In this document: positions 18,438-26,889 of the stretch, in pieces | Layout of the letters: each line of letters starts with the position of its first letter | How positions within the stretch are numbered: the first letter of the stretch is position 1 | Assembly (NCBI GenBank): GCA_030426475.1 | Contig: JAUHYR010000001.1 | Location: forward strand, 62,001-126,000 | DNA: 64,000 nucleotides | Direction: 5' to 3' | Source of the DNA: Bacteroidia bacterium | GTDB taxonomy: Bacteria > Bacteroidota > Bacteroidia > Flavobacteriales_E > Vicingaceae | The notes under the pieces: model-generated | The model's database searches: none | Told to the model about the DNA's origin: nothing | Seen by the model: the letters and a program-made list of their open reading frames with translations, nothing else | Translations under genes and position numbers: made by a program

Positions 18438-19571
18438 GTGAATAAACAAAAGAAGATAGTTATACTTGGAACTGCTTATCCGTTCAGAGGCGGCCTAGCT
18501 TCTTATAACGAGCGATTGGCATTGGCTTTTAATCAAGAAGGTCATCAATGTAAAATAGCTACTTTCACTACTCAGTATCCGGCTTTTTTATTTCCCGGAA
18601 AAACACAATTTTCAGAAAGTCCTGCTCCAAAAAACATTGAAATTACCAGAGCTATAAGCTCCATAAATCCATTTACTTGGTTCTGGTTGGGCAGAAAACT
18701 CAAAAAAGAAAAACCGGATATTTTAATTATAAAATATTGGTTGCCCTTTATGGCTCCTTGCTTTGGAACAGTAGCCAGAATAGTAAAAAAGAACAAACAC
18801 ACTAAAGTAGTTTGCATTATCGATAATATTATTCCGCATGAAAAGCGAATAGGAGACAATGCACTAACAAAGTATTTTGTAAAACCCATAGATGCGTTTT
18901 TGGCAATGAGTGAAAATGTATTGGACGACCTTAAAAAGTTTGATACTACAAAACCCAGAACACTAAATCCGCATCCTGTTTTCGACAATTTTGGAGAGCC
19001 TGTTTCAAAAGAAGAAGCTTGTCAAAAATTAGGCTTAAACCCAAACGAAAAACACATTTTATTTTTTGGAATAATCCGAGATTACAAAGGCTTGGATATT
19101 TTGCTTGAATCATTAAATAACGACAAAGTAAAACAACATAATGTTAAAGTAATTGTGGCGGGAGAGTTTTACAGCAATGAAGAAAAGTATCGTCAAATTA
19201 TTGAAAAAAATAAACTACAAGATCAACTTGTTTTAGCTACTCACTTTATTAAAGATGAAGAAGTTAAATATTATTTCTCTGCGGCAGATGTGGTGGTACA
19301 ACCATACAAACATGCTACTCAAAGTGGAGTTACACAAATTGCCTATCAGTTTGAAAAAGCAATGATAGTTACCAATGTTGGGGGGTTGCCTGAGCTGGTT
19401 CCTCATCTACAAGCTGGATTAGTGGTTGAGCCTAATCCTAAAGAAATTGCCAATGCCATAGACGAATTTTTTAGCGGAGACAAAAACAAGTTTTCATTAG
19501 GTGTAAAAGCCCAAAAAGAAAAGTTCGGATGGGATAAAATGGTGCAGCAACTTTTGAAATTGTGCGAATAA
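18438..19571 (+). CDS. Glycosyltransferase family 4 protein
   Basis: A 377-residue GT-B glycosyltransferase. It begins MNKQKKIVILGTAYPFRGG (GTG start), has the glycine-rich acceptor-side loop GGLASYNE, and a C-terminal donor domain with FFGIIRDYKGLDIL, VVQPYKHATQSG and VTNVGGLPELV, as in GT4 retaining enzymes. The frame is open 43 codons further upstream to 18309, but that segment crosses the ndk terminator and the promoter and is not protein-like. It is immediately upstream of the heptose genes, with 15 bases to hddA, so it may use a heptose or related donor. This is inference. Confidence 0.9.
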   Translation: MNKQKKIVILGTAYPFRGGLASYNERLALAFNQEGHQCKIATFTTQYPAFLFPGKTQFSESPAPKNIEITRAISSINPFTWFWLGRKLKKEKPDILIIKYWLPFMAPCFGTVARIVKKNKHTKVVCIIDNIIPHEKRIGDNALTKYFVKPIDAFLAMSENVLDDLKKFDTTKPRTLNPHPVFDNFGEPVSKEEACQKLGLNPNEKHILFFGIIRDYKGLDILLESLNNDKVKQHNVKVIVAGEFYSNEEKYRQIIEKNKLQDQLVLATHFIKDEEVKYYFSAADVVVQPYKHATQSGVTQIAYQFEKAMIVTNVGGLPELVPHLQAGLVVEPNPKEIANAIDEFFSGDKNKFSLGVKAQKEKFGWDKMVQQLLKLCE

Positions 19572-19586
19572 GCTTTATTTTGCGGT

Positions 19587-20609
19587 ATGATAATTAGAAG
19601 CAGAGCTCCATTACGTTTAGGATTAGCCGGAGGCGGAACTGATGTCAGCCCGTATTCTGACCAATTTGGCGGAGCTATTTTAAATGCAACTATTTCGCTT
19701 CAAACTTATGCTTCTTTAAAACCAACCGATAACGGAAAAATTGTTTTTAGAGCAGTTGACCGAAACGAACATTTTGAAACAGAAGCAACTGATTTTATTG
19801 AACCGAAAGGAGATTTACTATTACACAAAGGCGTTTATAATCGAATTATAAAAGAGTTTTCAAAGCAACCGATGAGCTTTGAACTAACTACTTATTCTGA
19901 CGCTCCGGCAGGTTCCGGGTTGGGAACATCTTCCACTTTAGTAGTGGCTATTTTAGGCGCATTTGTAGAATGGTTAAAATTACCGTTGGGAGAATATGAC
20001 ATTGCTAAACTTGCCTATGATATTGAACGAGAAGATTTAGGTATGGCAGGAGGAAAGCAAGACCAATATGCAGCAACTTTTGGCGGTGTCAACTTTATGG
20101 AGTTTTTACCCAATGATAATGTAATTGTAAATCCACTTAGGGTTAACCCGATTTTTTTAAATGAACTTGAACATAACTTGTTGCTCTACTATACACAGAC
20201 TAGCAGAGTTTCTGCAAATATTATTGAGAAGCAAAGCCAAAATGTAAAAGAAAAAAATACGCAATCGGTTGATGCCATGCACAAATTAAAAGAGCAGGCT
20301 CAAATGATGAAAGAAGCCATGCTTAAAGGGCAGCTAGAAAAGATTGGAAAAATTTTGGATTTTGGCTGGCAAAACAAAAAGCAAATGGCAGAAGGTATCA
20401 GCAACTCTCAAATAGATGAAATATACGATGCTTGTATGAATGCGGGCTCTATTGGTGGAAAAATTTCCGGAGCAGGCGGAGGCGGGTTTATGATTTTTTA
20501 TTGCCCTGAAAACACCAAGCATAAAGTAGCTGAAGTACTAAGTCAATTAGGGGGACAAGTAAAAAAATACCACTTTACAAAAAACGGATTAACTACATGG
20601 ACGATATAG
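19587..20609 (+). CDS. hddA: D-glycero-D-manno-heptose 7-phosphate kinase
   Basis: A 340-residue GHMP-family kinase. It should phosphorylate the anomeric position of heptose 7-phosphate to give the 1,7-bisphosphate, the second step towards GDP-heptose. Visible are the N-terminal RSRAPLRLGLAGGGTD, the ATP-binding loop SDAPAGSGLGTSST, the GGKQDQYAATFGG segment and the C-terminal GKISGAGGGGF. Neighbouring gmhA and hddC-gmhB make the pathway assignment firm. It overlaps gmhA by 13 bases. A near-consensus promoter (TATTTTG) precedes it, but cotranscription with the upstream glycosyltransferase is likely. Confidence 0.92.
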   Translation: MIIRSRAPLRLGLAGGGTDVSPYSDQFGGAILNATISLQTYASLKPTDNGKIVFRAVDRNEHFETEATDFIEPKGDLLLHKGVYNRIIKEFSKQPMSFELTTYSDAPAGSGLGTSSTLVVAILGAFVEWLKLPLGEYDIAKLAYDIEREDLGMAGGKQDQYAATFGGVNFMEFLPNDNVIVNPLRVNPIFLNELEHNLLLYYTQTSRVSANIIEKQSQNVKEKNTQSVDAMHKLKEQAQMMKEAMLKGQLEKIGKILDFGWQNKKQMAEGISNSQIDEIYDACMNAGSIGGKISGAGGGGFMIFYCPENTKHKVAEVLSQLGGQVKKYHFTKNGLTTWTI

Positions 20610-21175
20610 TAACTATAAAAAACAGAATTCAAGCTTCTATTGAGACGAAACAAAAACTACTTGCTAATGAGGCATTGATGCAAACCATTGAAAAAGTAGT
20701 TGAAGAAAGCGTAAAGTGTTTTAAAAATGACGGGAAACTATTGTTTTGTGGTAACGGAGGAAGCGCAGCGGATGCTCAACATTTGTCGGCTGAATTTACA
20801 GGAAGATTTTATAAAGACAGGGAACCGCTTTTTTCTGAAGCATTACATGTAAACACCTCTTACCTTACTGCAGTTGCTAATGATTACTCATACAATGAAA
20901 TTTATTCAAGATTGGTAAAAGGAAAAGGAAGAAAAGGAGACATTTTATTTGGAATATCTACTTCAGGAAATTCCGGAAATATTGTAGAGGCGTTTAAAGT
21001 TTGCAGAGAAAGAGGAATTATAACTGTTGGAATGACAGGAGAGGGTGGCGGTAAGTTGAAAGAGCTTTCTGATTTTCTAATTAATATTCCTTCTACCGAT
21101 ACGCCAAGAATTCAGGAATGTCACATTTTAGTAGGCCACATCATTTGTGAAATGGTGGAAGAAAAAATGTTGTGA
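20597..21175 (+). CDS. gmhA: Phosphoheptose isomerase
   Basis: A 192-residue SIS-domain enzyme that converts sedoheptulose 7-phosphate to D-glycero-D-manno-heptose 7-phosphate, the first step of heptose synthesis. Family motifs include FCGNGGSAADAQHLSAEFTGRF, read here as CGNGGSAADAQH plus LSAEFTGRF, then GISTSGNSGNI, and the C-terminal helix ECHILVGHIICEMVE with a metal-site histidine. It starts inside the 3' end of hddA (13-base overlap) and ends 3 bases before the GNAT gene, so the cluster is translationally linked. Confidence 0.94.
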   Translation: MDDIVTIKNRIQASIETKQKLLANEALMQTIEKVVEESVKCFKNDGKLLFCGNGGSAADAQHLSAEFTGRFYKDREPLFSEALHVNTSYLTAVANDYSYNEIYSRLVKGKGRKGDILFGISTSGNSGNIVEAFKVCRERGIITVGMTGEGGGKLKELSDFLINIPSTDTPRIQECHILVGHIICEMVEEKML

Positions 21176-21178
21176 GTA

Positions 21179-21721
21179 ATGCAAACTGCTATCCCACAAT
21201 TTGAAACAGAACGATTAATTCTTAGAGAGGTTTTAGAAAAAGACATACCTTCTTATAAAAAGAACTTTATAGATTATGATGTTATTAGGTGGTTGTCTTC
21301 AGCTATTCCATGGCCGTATCCTGAAAATGGAGTAGAGGATTTTTTTGAGAACACCCTTCTTCCTAATCAAGGAAAAGATAATTGGGTTTGGGGCATTTTT
21401 TTGAAAGAAGATAACACAGAATTAATAGGTGTAGTTCATTTGTGGAGGGAGGGAAGACCTGAAAATAGAGGGTTTTGGTTAGCAAAAAAGCATTGGAACA
21501 AAGGAATAATGTCGGAAGCGGTTAAACCAGTTCTTAATTACGCCTTTTCCTCTCTTGGCTTTGAAAAGCTTATTTTTGCAAATGCTTTGGGAAATGTTGC
21601 GTCAAGAAAAGTAAAAGAAAAAACAGGCTGCAAATTAATTGAAATTAGAGAAGGAAGTTTTGTAGATAAAGCCTTAAAAAAACAAGAGATTTGGGAGCTT
21701 AAAAAAGAAGATTGGAAGTAA
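21179..21721 (+). CDS. GNAT N-acetyltransferase (RimJ/RimL type)
   Basis: A 180-residue acetyltransferase of the RimJ/RimL-like branch. It opens FETERLILREVLEKD and has RGFWLAKKHWNKGIMSEAV near residues 100-118, the acetyl-CoA pyrophosphate-binding region, and a typical ending RKVKEKTGCKLI. The substrate may be a protein N-terminus, an antibiotic or an amino sugar. Its place between gmhA and hddC-gmhB, with overlaps on the 3' side, suggests a link to sugar modification, but neighbouring position is the only support. Overlaps the next gene by 10 bases. Confidence 0.87.
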   Translation: MQTAIPQFETERLILREVLEKDIPSYKKNFIDYDVIRWLSSAIPWPYPENGVEDFFENTLLPNQGKDNWVWGIFLKEDNTELIGVVHLWREGRPENRGFWLAKKHWNKGIMSEAVKPVLNYAFSSLGFEKLIFANALGNVASRKVKEKTGCKLIEIREGSFVDKALKKQEIWELKKEDWK

Positions 21722-23004
21722 ACTATAAAATACTCATACTAGCAGGAGGATTAGGAACCAGATTAAAATCTGTAGTTTCCTTACCAAAGTGTATGGCACC
21801 CATCCATGATGTTCCGTTTTTAGATTATCAACTTAATTATTTAATTACTCAAGGTATCAGTGAAGTTTTTTTGTCCATTGGTCATCAATCAGAGGTGATA
21901 AAAAAGCATTATGCAAGTCAATTTAAGTCACTACAAATAAATTATATAGAAGAGCCCGAGCCTTTGGGAACAGGCGGAGCGATAAGATTAGCTTTTAAAA
22001 AAATTGGTGCTCAAAGTTTATTAGTTTTAAATGGGGACACTATGTTTCCTATTAATATCAACGATTTAGCAACCTTTCATCAATCAAAAAATGCTGACTG
22101 CACAATTGCTTTAAAACCGCTAAAGAATTTTGAAAGGTATGGAGCAGTGGAAACAAATGAGGAGAAAAGAATTACAGCCTTTCATGAAAAGAAACTGGTT
22201 TCATCAGGCCAAATAAACGCAGGAGTGTATCTGCTTAACGGAAATGTTTTTATGAAACACTGTGCCCAAGAAAAATTTTCCATTGAAAGAGATTTTTTTG
22301 AAGCAAAAGTGCGTGAGTTAAACTTTTATGGATTTTCTACCGATACTTATTTTATAGATATCGGAATACCTGAAGACTATCAAAAAGCACAAAAAGAATT
22401 ACCCGAAATGTTTAATGAAGACGTTTCCGCTAAGCCCAGTATGACGAACCAAAACGCCACATTTGGCGGTGGAGAGAATTCCGTTTTTGCTATTTTAAAA
22501 GAATGGAAAGTAGATAAAAGTTGGACGCTTTTTTTAGATAGAGACGGAGTGATAAATGAAAGAATTGTGGACGGATATGTGAAAACTGTGGAGGAATTCA
22601 TATTTAATGACGGAGTATTAGATACGATAAAAAAGCTTTCTGAAGTTTTTGGAAGAATAGTAGTGGTAACTAATCAGCAAGGAATAGGAAAGGGGTTAAT
22701 GACAGAAGAAGACTTAAAAAAAGTGCATGATTATATGTTGTCGGAAATTGAAAAGGCAGGAGGGAGAATAGACAACATTTATTTTGCACCAAGACTAGCT
22801 TCTCCAACCAATGAATTAAGAAAACCAAATATTGGAATGGCAATACAAGCCCAAAAAGATTTTCCTGAAATTAATTTTTCTAAATCTGTAATGATTGGTG
22901 ATTCATCAAGCGACATAGAGTTTGGTAAAAATGCGGGCATGAAAACCATTTTTGTCGGAAAGGAAAATGACTTGGCGGATGAAGTTATTCCATCACTTAG
23001 CTAG
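21712..23004 (+). CDS. hddC/gmhB: Fused heptose-1-phosphate guanylyltransferase and heptose bisphosphate phosphatase (HddC-GmhB)
   Basis: A 430-residue bifunctional protein. Residues 5-230 are a nucleotidyltransferase with LILAGGLGTRLKSV and PKCMAPI, the NTP-binding signature, and LVLNGDTMFP with the metal-binding Asp. After a linker of about 40 residues, 270-430 form a HAD phosphatase: FLDRDGVINE (Asp276, Asp278), VVVTNQQGIGKG, and GDSSSDIEFG. Together with gmhA and hddA it completes the route to GDP-heptose. The Cys/His zinc loop of classical GmhB is absent (segment FAPRLASPTNELRKP). TTG start at 21712 within the GNAT gene. The end overlaps the convergent DUF6435 gene by 8 bases. Confidence 0.9.
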   Translation: MEVNYKILILAGGLGTRLKSVVSLPKCMAPIHDVPFLDYQLNYLITQGISEVFLSIGHQSEVIKKHYASQFKSLQINYIEEPEPLGTGGAIRLAFKKIGAQSLLVLNGDTMFPININDLATFHQSKNADCTIALKPLKNFERYGAVETNEEKRITAFHEKKLVSSGQINAGVYLLNGNVFMKHCAQEKFSIERDFFEAKVRELNFYGFSTDTYFIDIGIPEDYQKAQKELPEMFNEDVSAKPSMTNQNATFGGGENSVFAILKEWKVDKSWTLFLDRDGVINERIVDGYVKTVEEFIFNDGVLDTIKKLSEVFGRIVVVTNQQGIGKGLMTEEDLKKVHDYMLSEIEKAGGRIDNIYFAPRLASPTNELRKPNIGMAIQAQKDFPEINFSKSVMIGDSSSDIEFGKNAGMKTIFVGKENDLADEVIPSLS

Positions 23005-23167
23005 TCTTTAGCCTTTCTATTTCTTGCATTACCTTTTCTGCTTCAGCTAGTTTTTCATCACCCAATTTTCTATTGGTGTGCGAAAGTTCATAAGCTTCTT
23101 TGGTTAACTTTTCATAACTTTCTTGAAGCTTTTGTAAAGGTGTTTTCTTTTTAAAAATTCCGAACAT
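22997..23167 (-). CDS. DUF6435 (Lacal_2735) family small protein
   Basis: A 56-residue protein starting MFGIFKKKTPLQKLQESYEK and ending in RLKTS. It matches from memory the short Flavobacteria-specific DUF6435/Lacal_2735 family, which begins with MFG-FKKK and consists of a charged helix with the pattern KL..Y.KL..E...LS..NR. The protein is hydrophilic, predicted to be helical and soluble, without known function. The coding end overlaps the hddC-gmhB stop region on the opposite strand by 8 bases. A weak -7-like AATCTTTG lies about 15 bases upstream. Confidence 0.82.
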   Translation of the reverse strand: MFGIFKKKTPLQKLQESYEKLTKEAYELSHTNRKLGDEKLAEAEKVMQEIERLKTS

Positions 23168-23203
23168 GTTTTATTTATTAAACAAAGATTTAATATGGAT
23201 AGT

Positions 23204-23398
23204 TCAGAAACTTTTAAATTTTTTGATTAACCTAATTAGTAATAAAACCCATATAACGGAGCCAATTATTAATAGCGAATAGGTCAGATATTTACTGGTG
23301 GCGGTTTTAAAATCTAGTATTAATAGCAACCAAACAGCTATTGGCCAAAAAAACCATAGTAGCCAAACCCTTCCTTTCCATGAGTTTTCAACTTCCAT
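23204..23398 (-). CDS. Small two-helix membrane protein, unknown function
   Basis: A 64-residue protein with two membrane helices (about 13-28 and 38-58) and a basic end, IKKFKSF. It starts at ATG 23398 (MEVENSWKGRVW); an in-frame TTG at 23407 could add three residues. I do not recognise a family. It lies between the DUF6435 gene and a hypothetical gene, all on the minus strand, near dps, in a cluster of small proteins. Confidence 0.65.
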   Translation of the reverse strand: MEVENSWKGRVWLLWFFWPIAVWLLLILDFKTATSKYLTYSLLIIGSVIWVLLLIRLIKKFKSF

Positions 23399-23429
23399 AA
23401 TTGCCAATCATTAGTTTACAATTAACTAT

Positions 23430-23900
23430 TTAAGGCCAAACCACATTATAGTCGTCATCAAAAAATGGCGCAAACTGTATTTCAGCTAATTTGCCATTGT
23501 CTAACCAAAAGTTAATATCTAAATCTTCGGAACGAACCAGCTTATGGTCAGGGCTTTCTTTGGTAGATAAATCTTCAACGGTCAAATCTTTTAAGCCAAG
23601 CCCTTTAAGCGTGTCTAACAATTCTTCTTCAGAAGAACCGATTAGGCTTTTTCCTTTGTAGGTAAACTCAGGAGAACTTACGGCAATGGCTACCATTTTC
23701 CAGTCATGCTCTTCTTCGAAAGAAGCAGAAAGCTCAAGACCGTCATAGTGCCAACATTCCGCCTGACTTTCTTCATCATCTTCGTAAGCGTACTGTTCAA
23801 TTTCACTAGGCTCACCTAATATTTTTTTTAGCTGTGGTCTGGTAATTCCAAACTTCACTTCGCCAATGCCTTCTCCGGCTACAATTTGTTTGTTTTTCAT
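23430..23900 (-). CDS. Acidic hypothetical protein near dps
   Basis: A 156-residue acidic soluble protein with no signal peptide or membrane helix. Two halves share a similar layout: IGEVKFGITRPQLKKILGEPSE at the start (shown as GEVKFGITRPQLKKILGEP) and SSEEELLDTLKGLGLKD in the middle, a pattern seen in small domains that begin with a G-x-x-(F/I)-G-x-T motif followed by a helix and a GEP turn. I do not recognise a named family. It follows dps by 9 bases, so it is probably in the same operon. Confidence 0.75.
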   Translation of the reverse strand: MKNKQIVAGEGIGEVKFGITRPQLKKILGEPSEIEQYAYEDDEESQAECWHYDGLELSASFEEEHDWKMVAIAVSSPEFTYKGKSLIGSSEEELLDTLKGLGLKDLTVEDLSTKESPDHKLVRSEDLDINFWLDNGKLAEIQFAPFFDDDYNVVWP

Positions 23901-23909
23901 GTATGGTTT

Positions 23910-24377
23910 TTACTTATTTAAAAATGCTGAATACATCCACACTAGCTTTTCTTGTTCTCTAATATAATCACTCATTTGAGCATTTGTACCTTCATCATCA
24001 TCGGCTGAAAGACTTAGCAAGTGGCGTTGTTTTATTAAAAGAGTTTTAAAGGAATCTAAGATGTTTTCTACTGCTTTGTAGCCATCATTTACAGAACTAC
24101 TTTCTTTTATTTGAGAGGTGTCGGCATAATCACTAAACTTGTGTTGTGGAGTATGTCCAAGCGTTAAAATACGCTCAGCAACTTCATCAATTTTTAAAAA
24201 CAAATCGTTGTATAATTCTTCAAATTTTAAATGAAGTTCAAAAAACTTTTCTCCTTTAATATTCCAGTGATAGCCTCTCACGTTTTGATAAAACATAGAA
24301 TAATTAGCCAATAAGTCATTCAACAATTCTGCTAATTCCTTACTTTTTTCTGAATTTAATCCTATTCTGTTTGTCAT
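23910..24377 (-). CDS. dps: Dps family ferritin-like DNA-protection protein
   Basis: A 155-residue Dps subunit, which forms dodecamers that oxidise and store iron with hydrogen peroxide and may shield DNA. The ferroxidase signature is clear: YHWNIKGEKFFELHLKFEELYND, here split as YHWNIKG, FELHLKFEELY, then LKIDEVAERILTLG. The first histidine (in YHWN) and the Asp/Glu of KIDEVAER align with the shared metal site at the subunit interface. No strong basic N-terminal tail is present, so direct DNA binding is uncertain. No exact TAnnTTTG precedes it, which may reflect stress control. Confidence 0.92.
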   Translation of the reverse strand: MTNRIGLNSEKSKELAELLNDLLANYSMFYQNVRGYHWNIKGEKFFELHLKFEELYNDLFLKIDEVAERILTLGHTPQHKFSDYADTSQIKESSSVNDGYKAVENILDSFKTLLIKQRHLLSLSADDDEGTNAQMSDYIREQEKLVWMYSAFLNK

Positions 24378-24448
24378 TTTCCTTCCTGTTTTTTGATTTA
24401 CACTTATATAACTATCTACAATATAAGAAAGTTCAATTCAAATACAAA

Positions 24449-25780
24449 TTAAATCATTCCTCTTGACTTTAGCTCTAAATATTTGTTAATAGTATTTACA
24501 TTTAAGTCTTCCGGCTTTGTTAAAATAGAGTGAATACCAAACTTTTTCAATTCATTTACCATTTTATACTTTTCTTCAATAAAATTTCTGGCTATGGTTT
24601 GATGATAAATATCCTCTAGTGTTTTACATTCTTTTTCAGCCATTTTTAGTATTTCCGTATTCACAAAAAAGATAACGACTAAAAGGTGATGCCTATTTAT
24701 TTTTCGTAATACAGGTAAAACCCTTTCTAGACTGTAAATACTTTCAAAATTGGTATAAAACATAAGCAAGCTTCTGCTTGAAATAAGTTTCCGTACGGCA
24801 TAAAACATGAGCTCATAATTGGCATCTGTTTTTCTTTCTTTTTCTTTGTAAAGAGCTTCTAAAATTGCTCTTAATTGTTTGTTACTTTTTTCTGCTTTTA
24901 AGGTGCTTCCTAGTTTATCCGAAAATGTAATCAATCCGGCTTTATCATCTTTCAAAAGTGCAATATTGCTCATTACTAATGCACTATTAATAGAATGGTC
25001 TAACAAACTAAGTCCGTTAAACGGCATTTTCATACTACGGCTTTTGTCAATGATGCAGTAAATACTTTGCGATTTTTCATCTTCATAATGATTTACCATC
25101 AGTTCACTTTTCTTTCCGGTAGCTTTCCAGTTAATGCTTCTATAGTCATCGCCTTTTACATAGTTTTTAATTTGGTCAAACTCATAACTATGCCCCAACC
25201 TTCTTAGTTTTTTAATGCCGTGCTCATGTGTTTGACGAGAAAAAGCGCGAAAAGCATACTTTTTCATTTGTAATACCGATGGGTAAACAGGTGCTTTTTT
25301 ATGAGCTTTAATGGTAAACCTCCTGGTAACTAAGCCTAAAAAAGTGGAAGCATAAATATTGATGTTTTTAAAAAAATATTCGCCCCTAACTATCGGAGTA
25401 ATGATATAGTGAAACTGCTCTTCAGCTTGTGGTTTCAATTCGGCATTAATGGTAAAATTTCTCTCCTGAAGTTGTTCGGGAAGCTCATCAATAATCTTTA
25501 ATCGTAAATCGAGATTTGAGTGATTTTCAATATGGATATGAATAAAGTTTTCATCTCCCAAAGAAAGAAGCTGAGGCAACATTCTTTTGGCAGAAAGCTT
25601 CACACTTTTTTGATATAAAAAGGCAATATCTACTAATACAAATGCAATGGCAAAAATTAAAACTCCTTGACACATAATAAGCAAAAAGGGCAGCCAATAG
25701 GAAAAAGCAAAGAGTATCGCTACTGAAAAAAACAGTACAAAAAAACGATTGGGAAGATATAGCGACCTAAAGAATTTCAA
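24449..25780 (-). CDS. DUF58 domain protein (VWA-like) of the MoxR island
   Basis: A 443-residue membrane-anchored protein. Two helices occupy residues 12-53, then a beta-rich region, then the DUF58 core with FDQIKNYVKGDDYRSINWK (201-219) and a VWA-like metal site motif DKSRSM starting at Asp245. DUF58 proteins nearly always accompany MoxR ATPases, and the pair resembles AAA/VWA chaperone systems. The start is TTG at 25780, directly next to the MoxR stop, so translation is coupled. It ends the six-gene unit. Exact role unknown. Confidence 0.9.
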   Translation of the reverse strand: MKFFRSLYLPNRFFVLFFSVAILFAFSYWLPFLLIMCQGVLIFAIAFVLVDIAFLYQKSVKLSAKRMLPQLLSLGDENFIHIHIENHSNLDLRLKIIDELPEQLQERNFTINAELKPQAEEQFHYIITPIVRGEYFFKNINIYASTFLGLVTRRFTIKAHKKAPVYPSVLQMKKYAFRAFSRQTHEHGIKKLRRLGHSYEFDQIKNYVKGDDYRSINWKATGKKSELMVNHYEDEKSQSIYCIIDKSRSMKMPFNGLSLLDHSINSALVMSNIALLKDDKAGLITFSDKLGSTLKAEKSNKQLRAILEALYKEKERKTDANYELMFYAVRKLISSRSLLMFYTNFESIYSLERVLPVLRKINRHHLLVVIFFVNTEILKMAEKECKTLEDIYHQTIARNFIEEKYKMVNELKKFGIHSILTKPEDLNVNTINKYLELKSRGMI

Positions 25781-26869
25781 CTACCTTGGAACTTCAACTT
25801 TACTAATAATTTCTTTAATTACTTCTTCCGTTTGAGTGCCTTCCATCTCTTTTTCGGGAGTTAAAATAATTCTGTGATTGAGCACAGGGTAGCACACATA
25901 TTGAATGTCATCAGGCGTAACAAAATCTCTTCCTTTAATAGCGGCTAAAGCTTTTGCGCTTTTTAGAATAGCTAATGAAGCTCTTGGCGATGCGCCCAAG
26001 AAAATATCTCCGTTATTTCTGGTATCGTGAATAATGGAAGCGATGTAATTCATCAGCTGGTCAGACACATACACTTGATTTATGATATCTCTGTTTTCTT
26101 TAATTTTTTCAGGGGTGATAACGGCCTTTACATTTTCAGAAAAGTCTTTTCCTAAATCATTTTTAAAACGCTGTAAAATTTGATTTTCTTCTTCAAGAGA
26201 AGGATACTTTAATTTTATTTTAAACAAAAATCGGTCAAGCTGAGCTTCAGGAAGTTTGTATGTACCTTCTTGTTCCACAGGATTTTGAGTAGCGATTACA
26301 AAAAACGGGAAGCTCATCGGATAAGTAATTCCATCAACAGTAATTTGTTTTTCTGCCATTACTTCAAAAAGAGAAGCTTGTGTTTTTGCCGGTGCTCGGT
26401 TTATTTCATCAATTAAAACAATGTTAGAAAAAATAGGGCCTTTGCTAAAGAAGAACTCAGATGTTTTCATATTAAAGACAGAAGTTCCGGTAACATCTGT
26501 TGGCATTAAATCAGGGGTAAATTGTATTCTTGAAAAATCGGCATGAAAAGATTTCGCTAACAGTTTTGCCATTAATGTTTTGGCAATACCCGGTACACCT
26601 TCCAGTAAAACATGGCCGTCTGCAAAAAGAGCAATCAGCATTTGCTCAATCACTTCTCCCTGACCAATAATTACCTTAGAAAGTTCGTTATGAATAGCTC
26701 TGATATCATTACTAAACTTTTCTACTTGCACTCTGTTGCTACCCCAGTTTTGTTGTTCTTGTTGAGGCAAGGGTTCGCCAACAGCCGGTTTAGGTATAAA
26801 TTCTTCATTTGTAGAAGGGGTGATGTTTTCGGTGCTTTTATTTTCTTCGTTTTTGTTTTCTTCAGTCAT
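25781..26869 (-). CDS. MoxR family AAA+ ATPase
   Basis: A 362-residue MoxR-type AAA+ ATPase. A 50-residue polar N-terminus precedes the core. Walker A is the family variant GVPGIAKT, Walker B is VLIDEINRAPAK, and ATQNPVEQEGTYKLPEAQLDRF covers sensor 1 and arginine-finger-proximal elements (noted as NPVEQEGTYKLPEAQLDR). The C-terminal lid contains GASPRASLAILKSAKA. MoxR proteins act as chaperones for assembling or inserting metals into protein complexes, often with a VWA partner, which here is the DUF58 protein next door. Confidence 0.95.
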   Translation of the reverse strand: MTEENKNEENKSTENITPSTNEEFIPKPAVGEPLPQQEQQNWGSNRVQVEKFSNDIRAIHNELSKVIIGQGEVIEQMLIALFADGHVLLEGVPGIAKTLMAKLLAKSFHADFSRIQFTPDLMPTDVTGTSVFNMKTSEFFFSKGPIFSNIVLIDEINRAPAKTQASLFEVMAEKQITVDGITYPMSFPFFVIATQNPVEQEGTYKLPEAQLDRFLFKIKLKYPSLEEENQILQRFKNDLGKDFSENVKAVITPEKIKENRDIINQVYVSDQLMNYIASIIHDTRNNGDIFLGASPRASLAILKSAKALAAIKGRDFVTPDDIQYVCYPVLNHRIILTPEKEMEGTQTEEVIKEIISKVEVPR

Positions 26870-26889
26870 AATTCAAATTTTTGAAGGGT

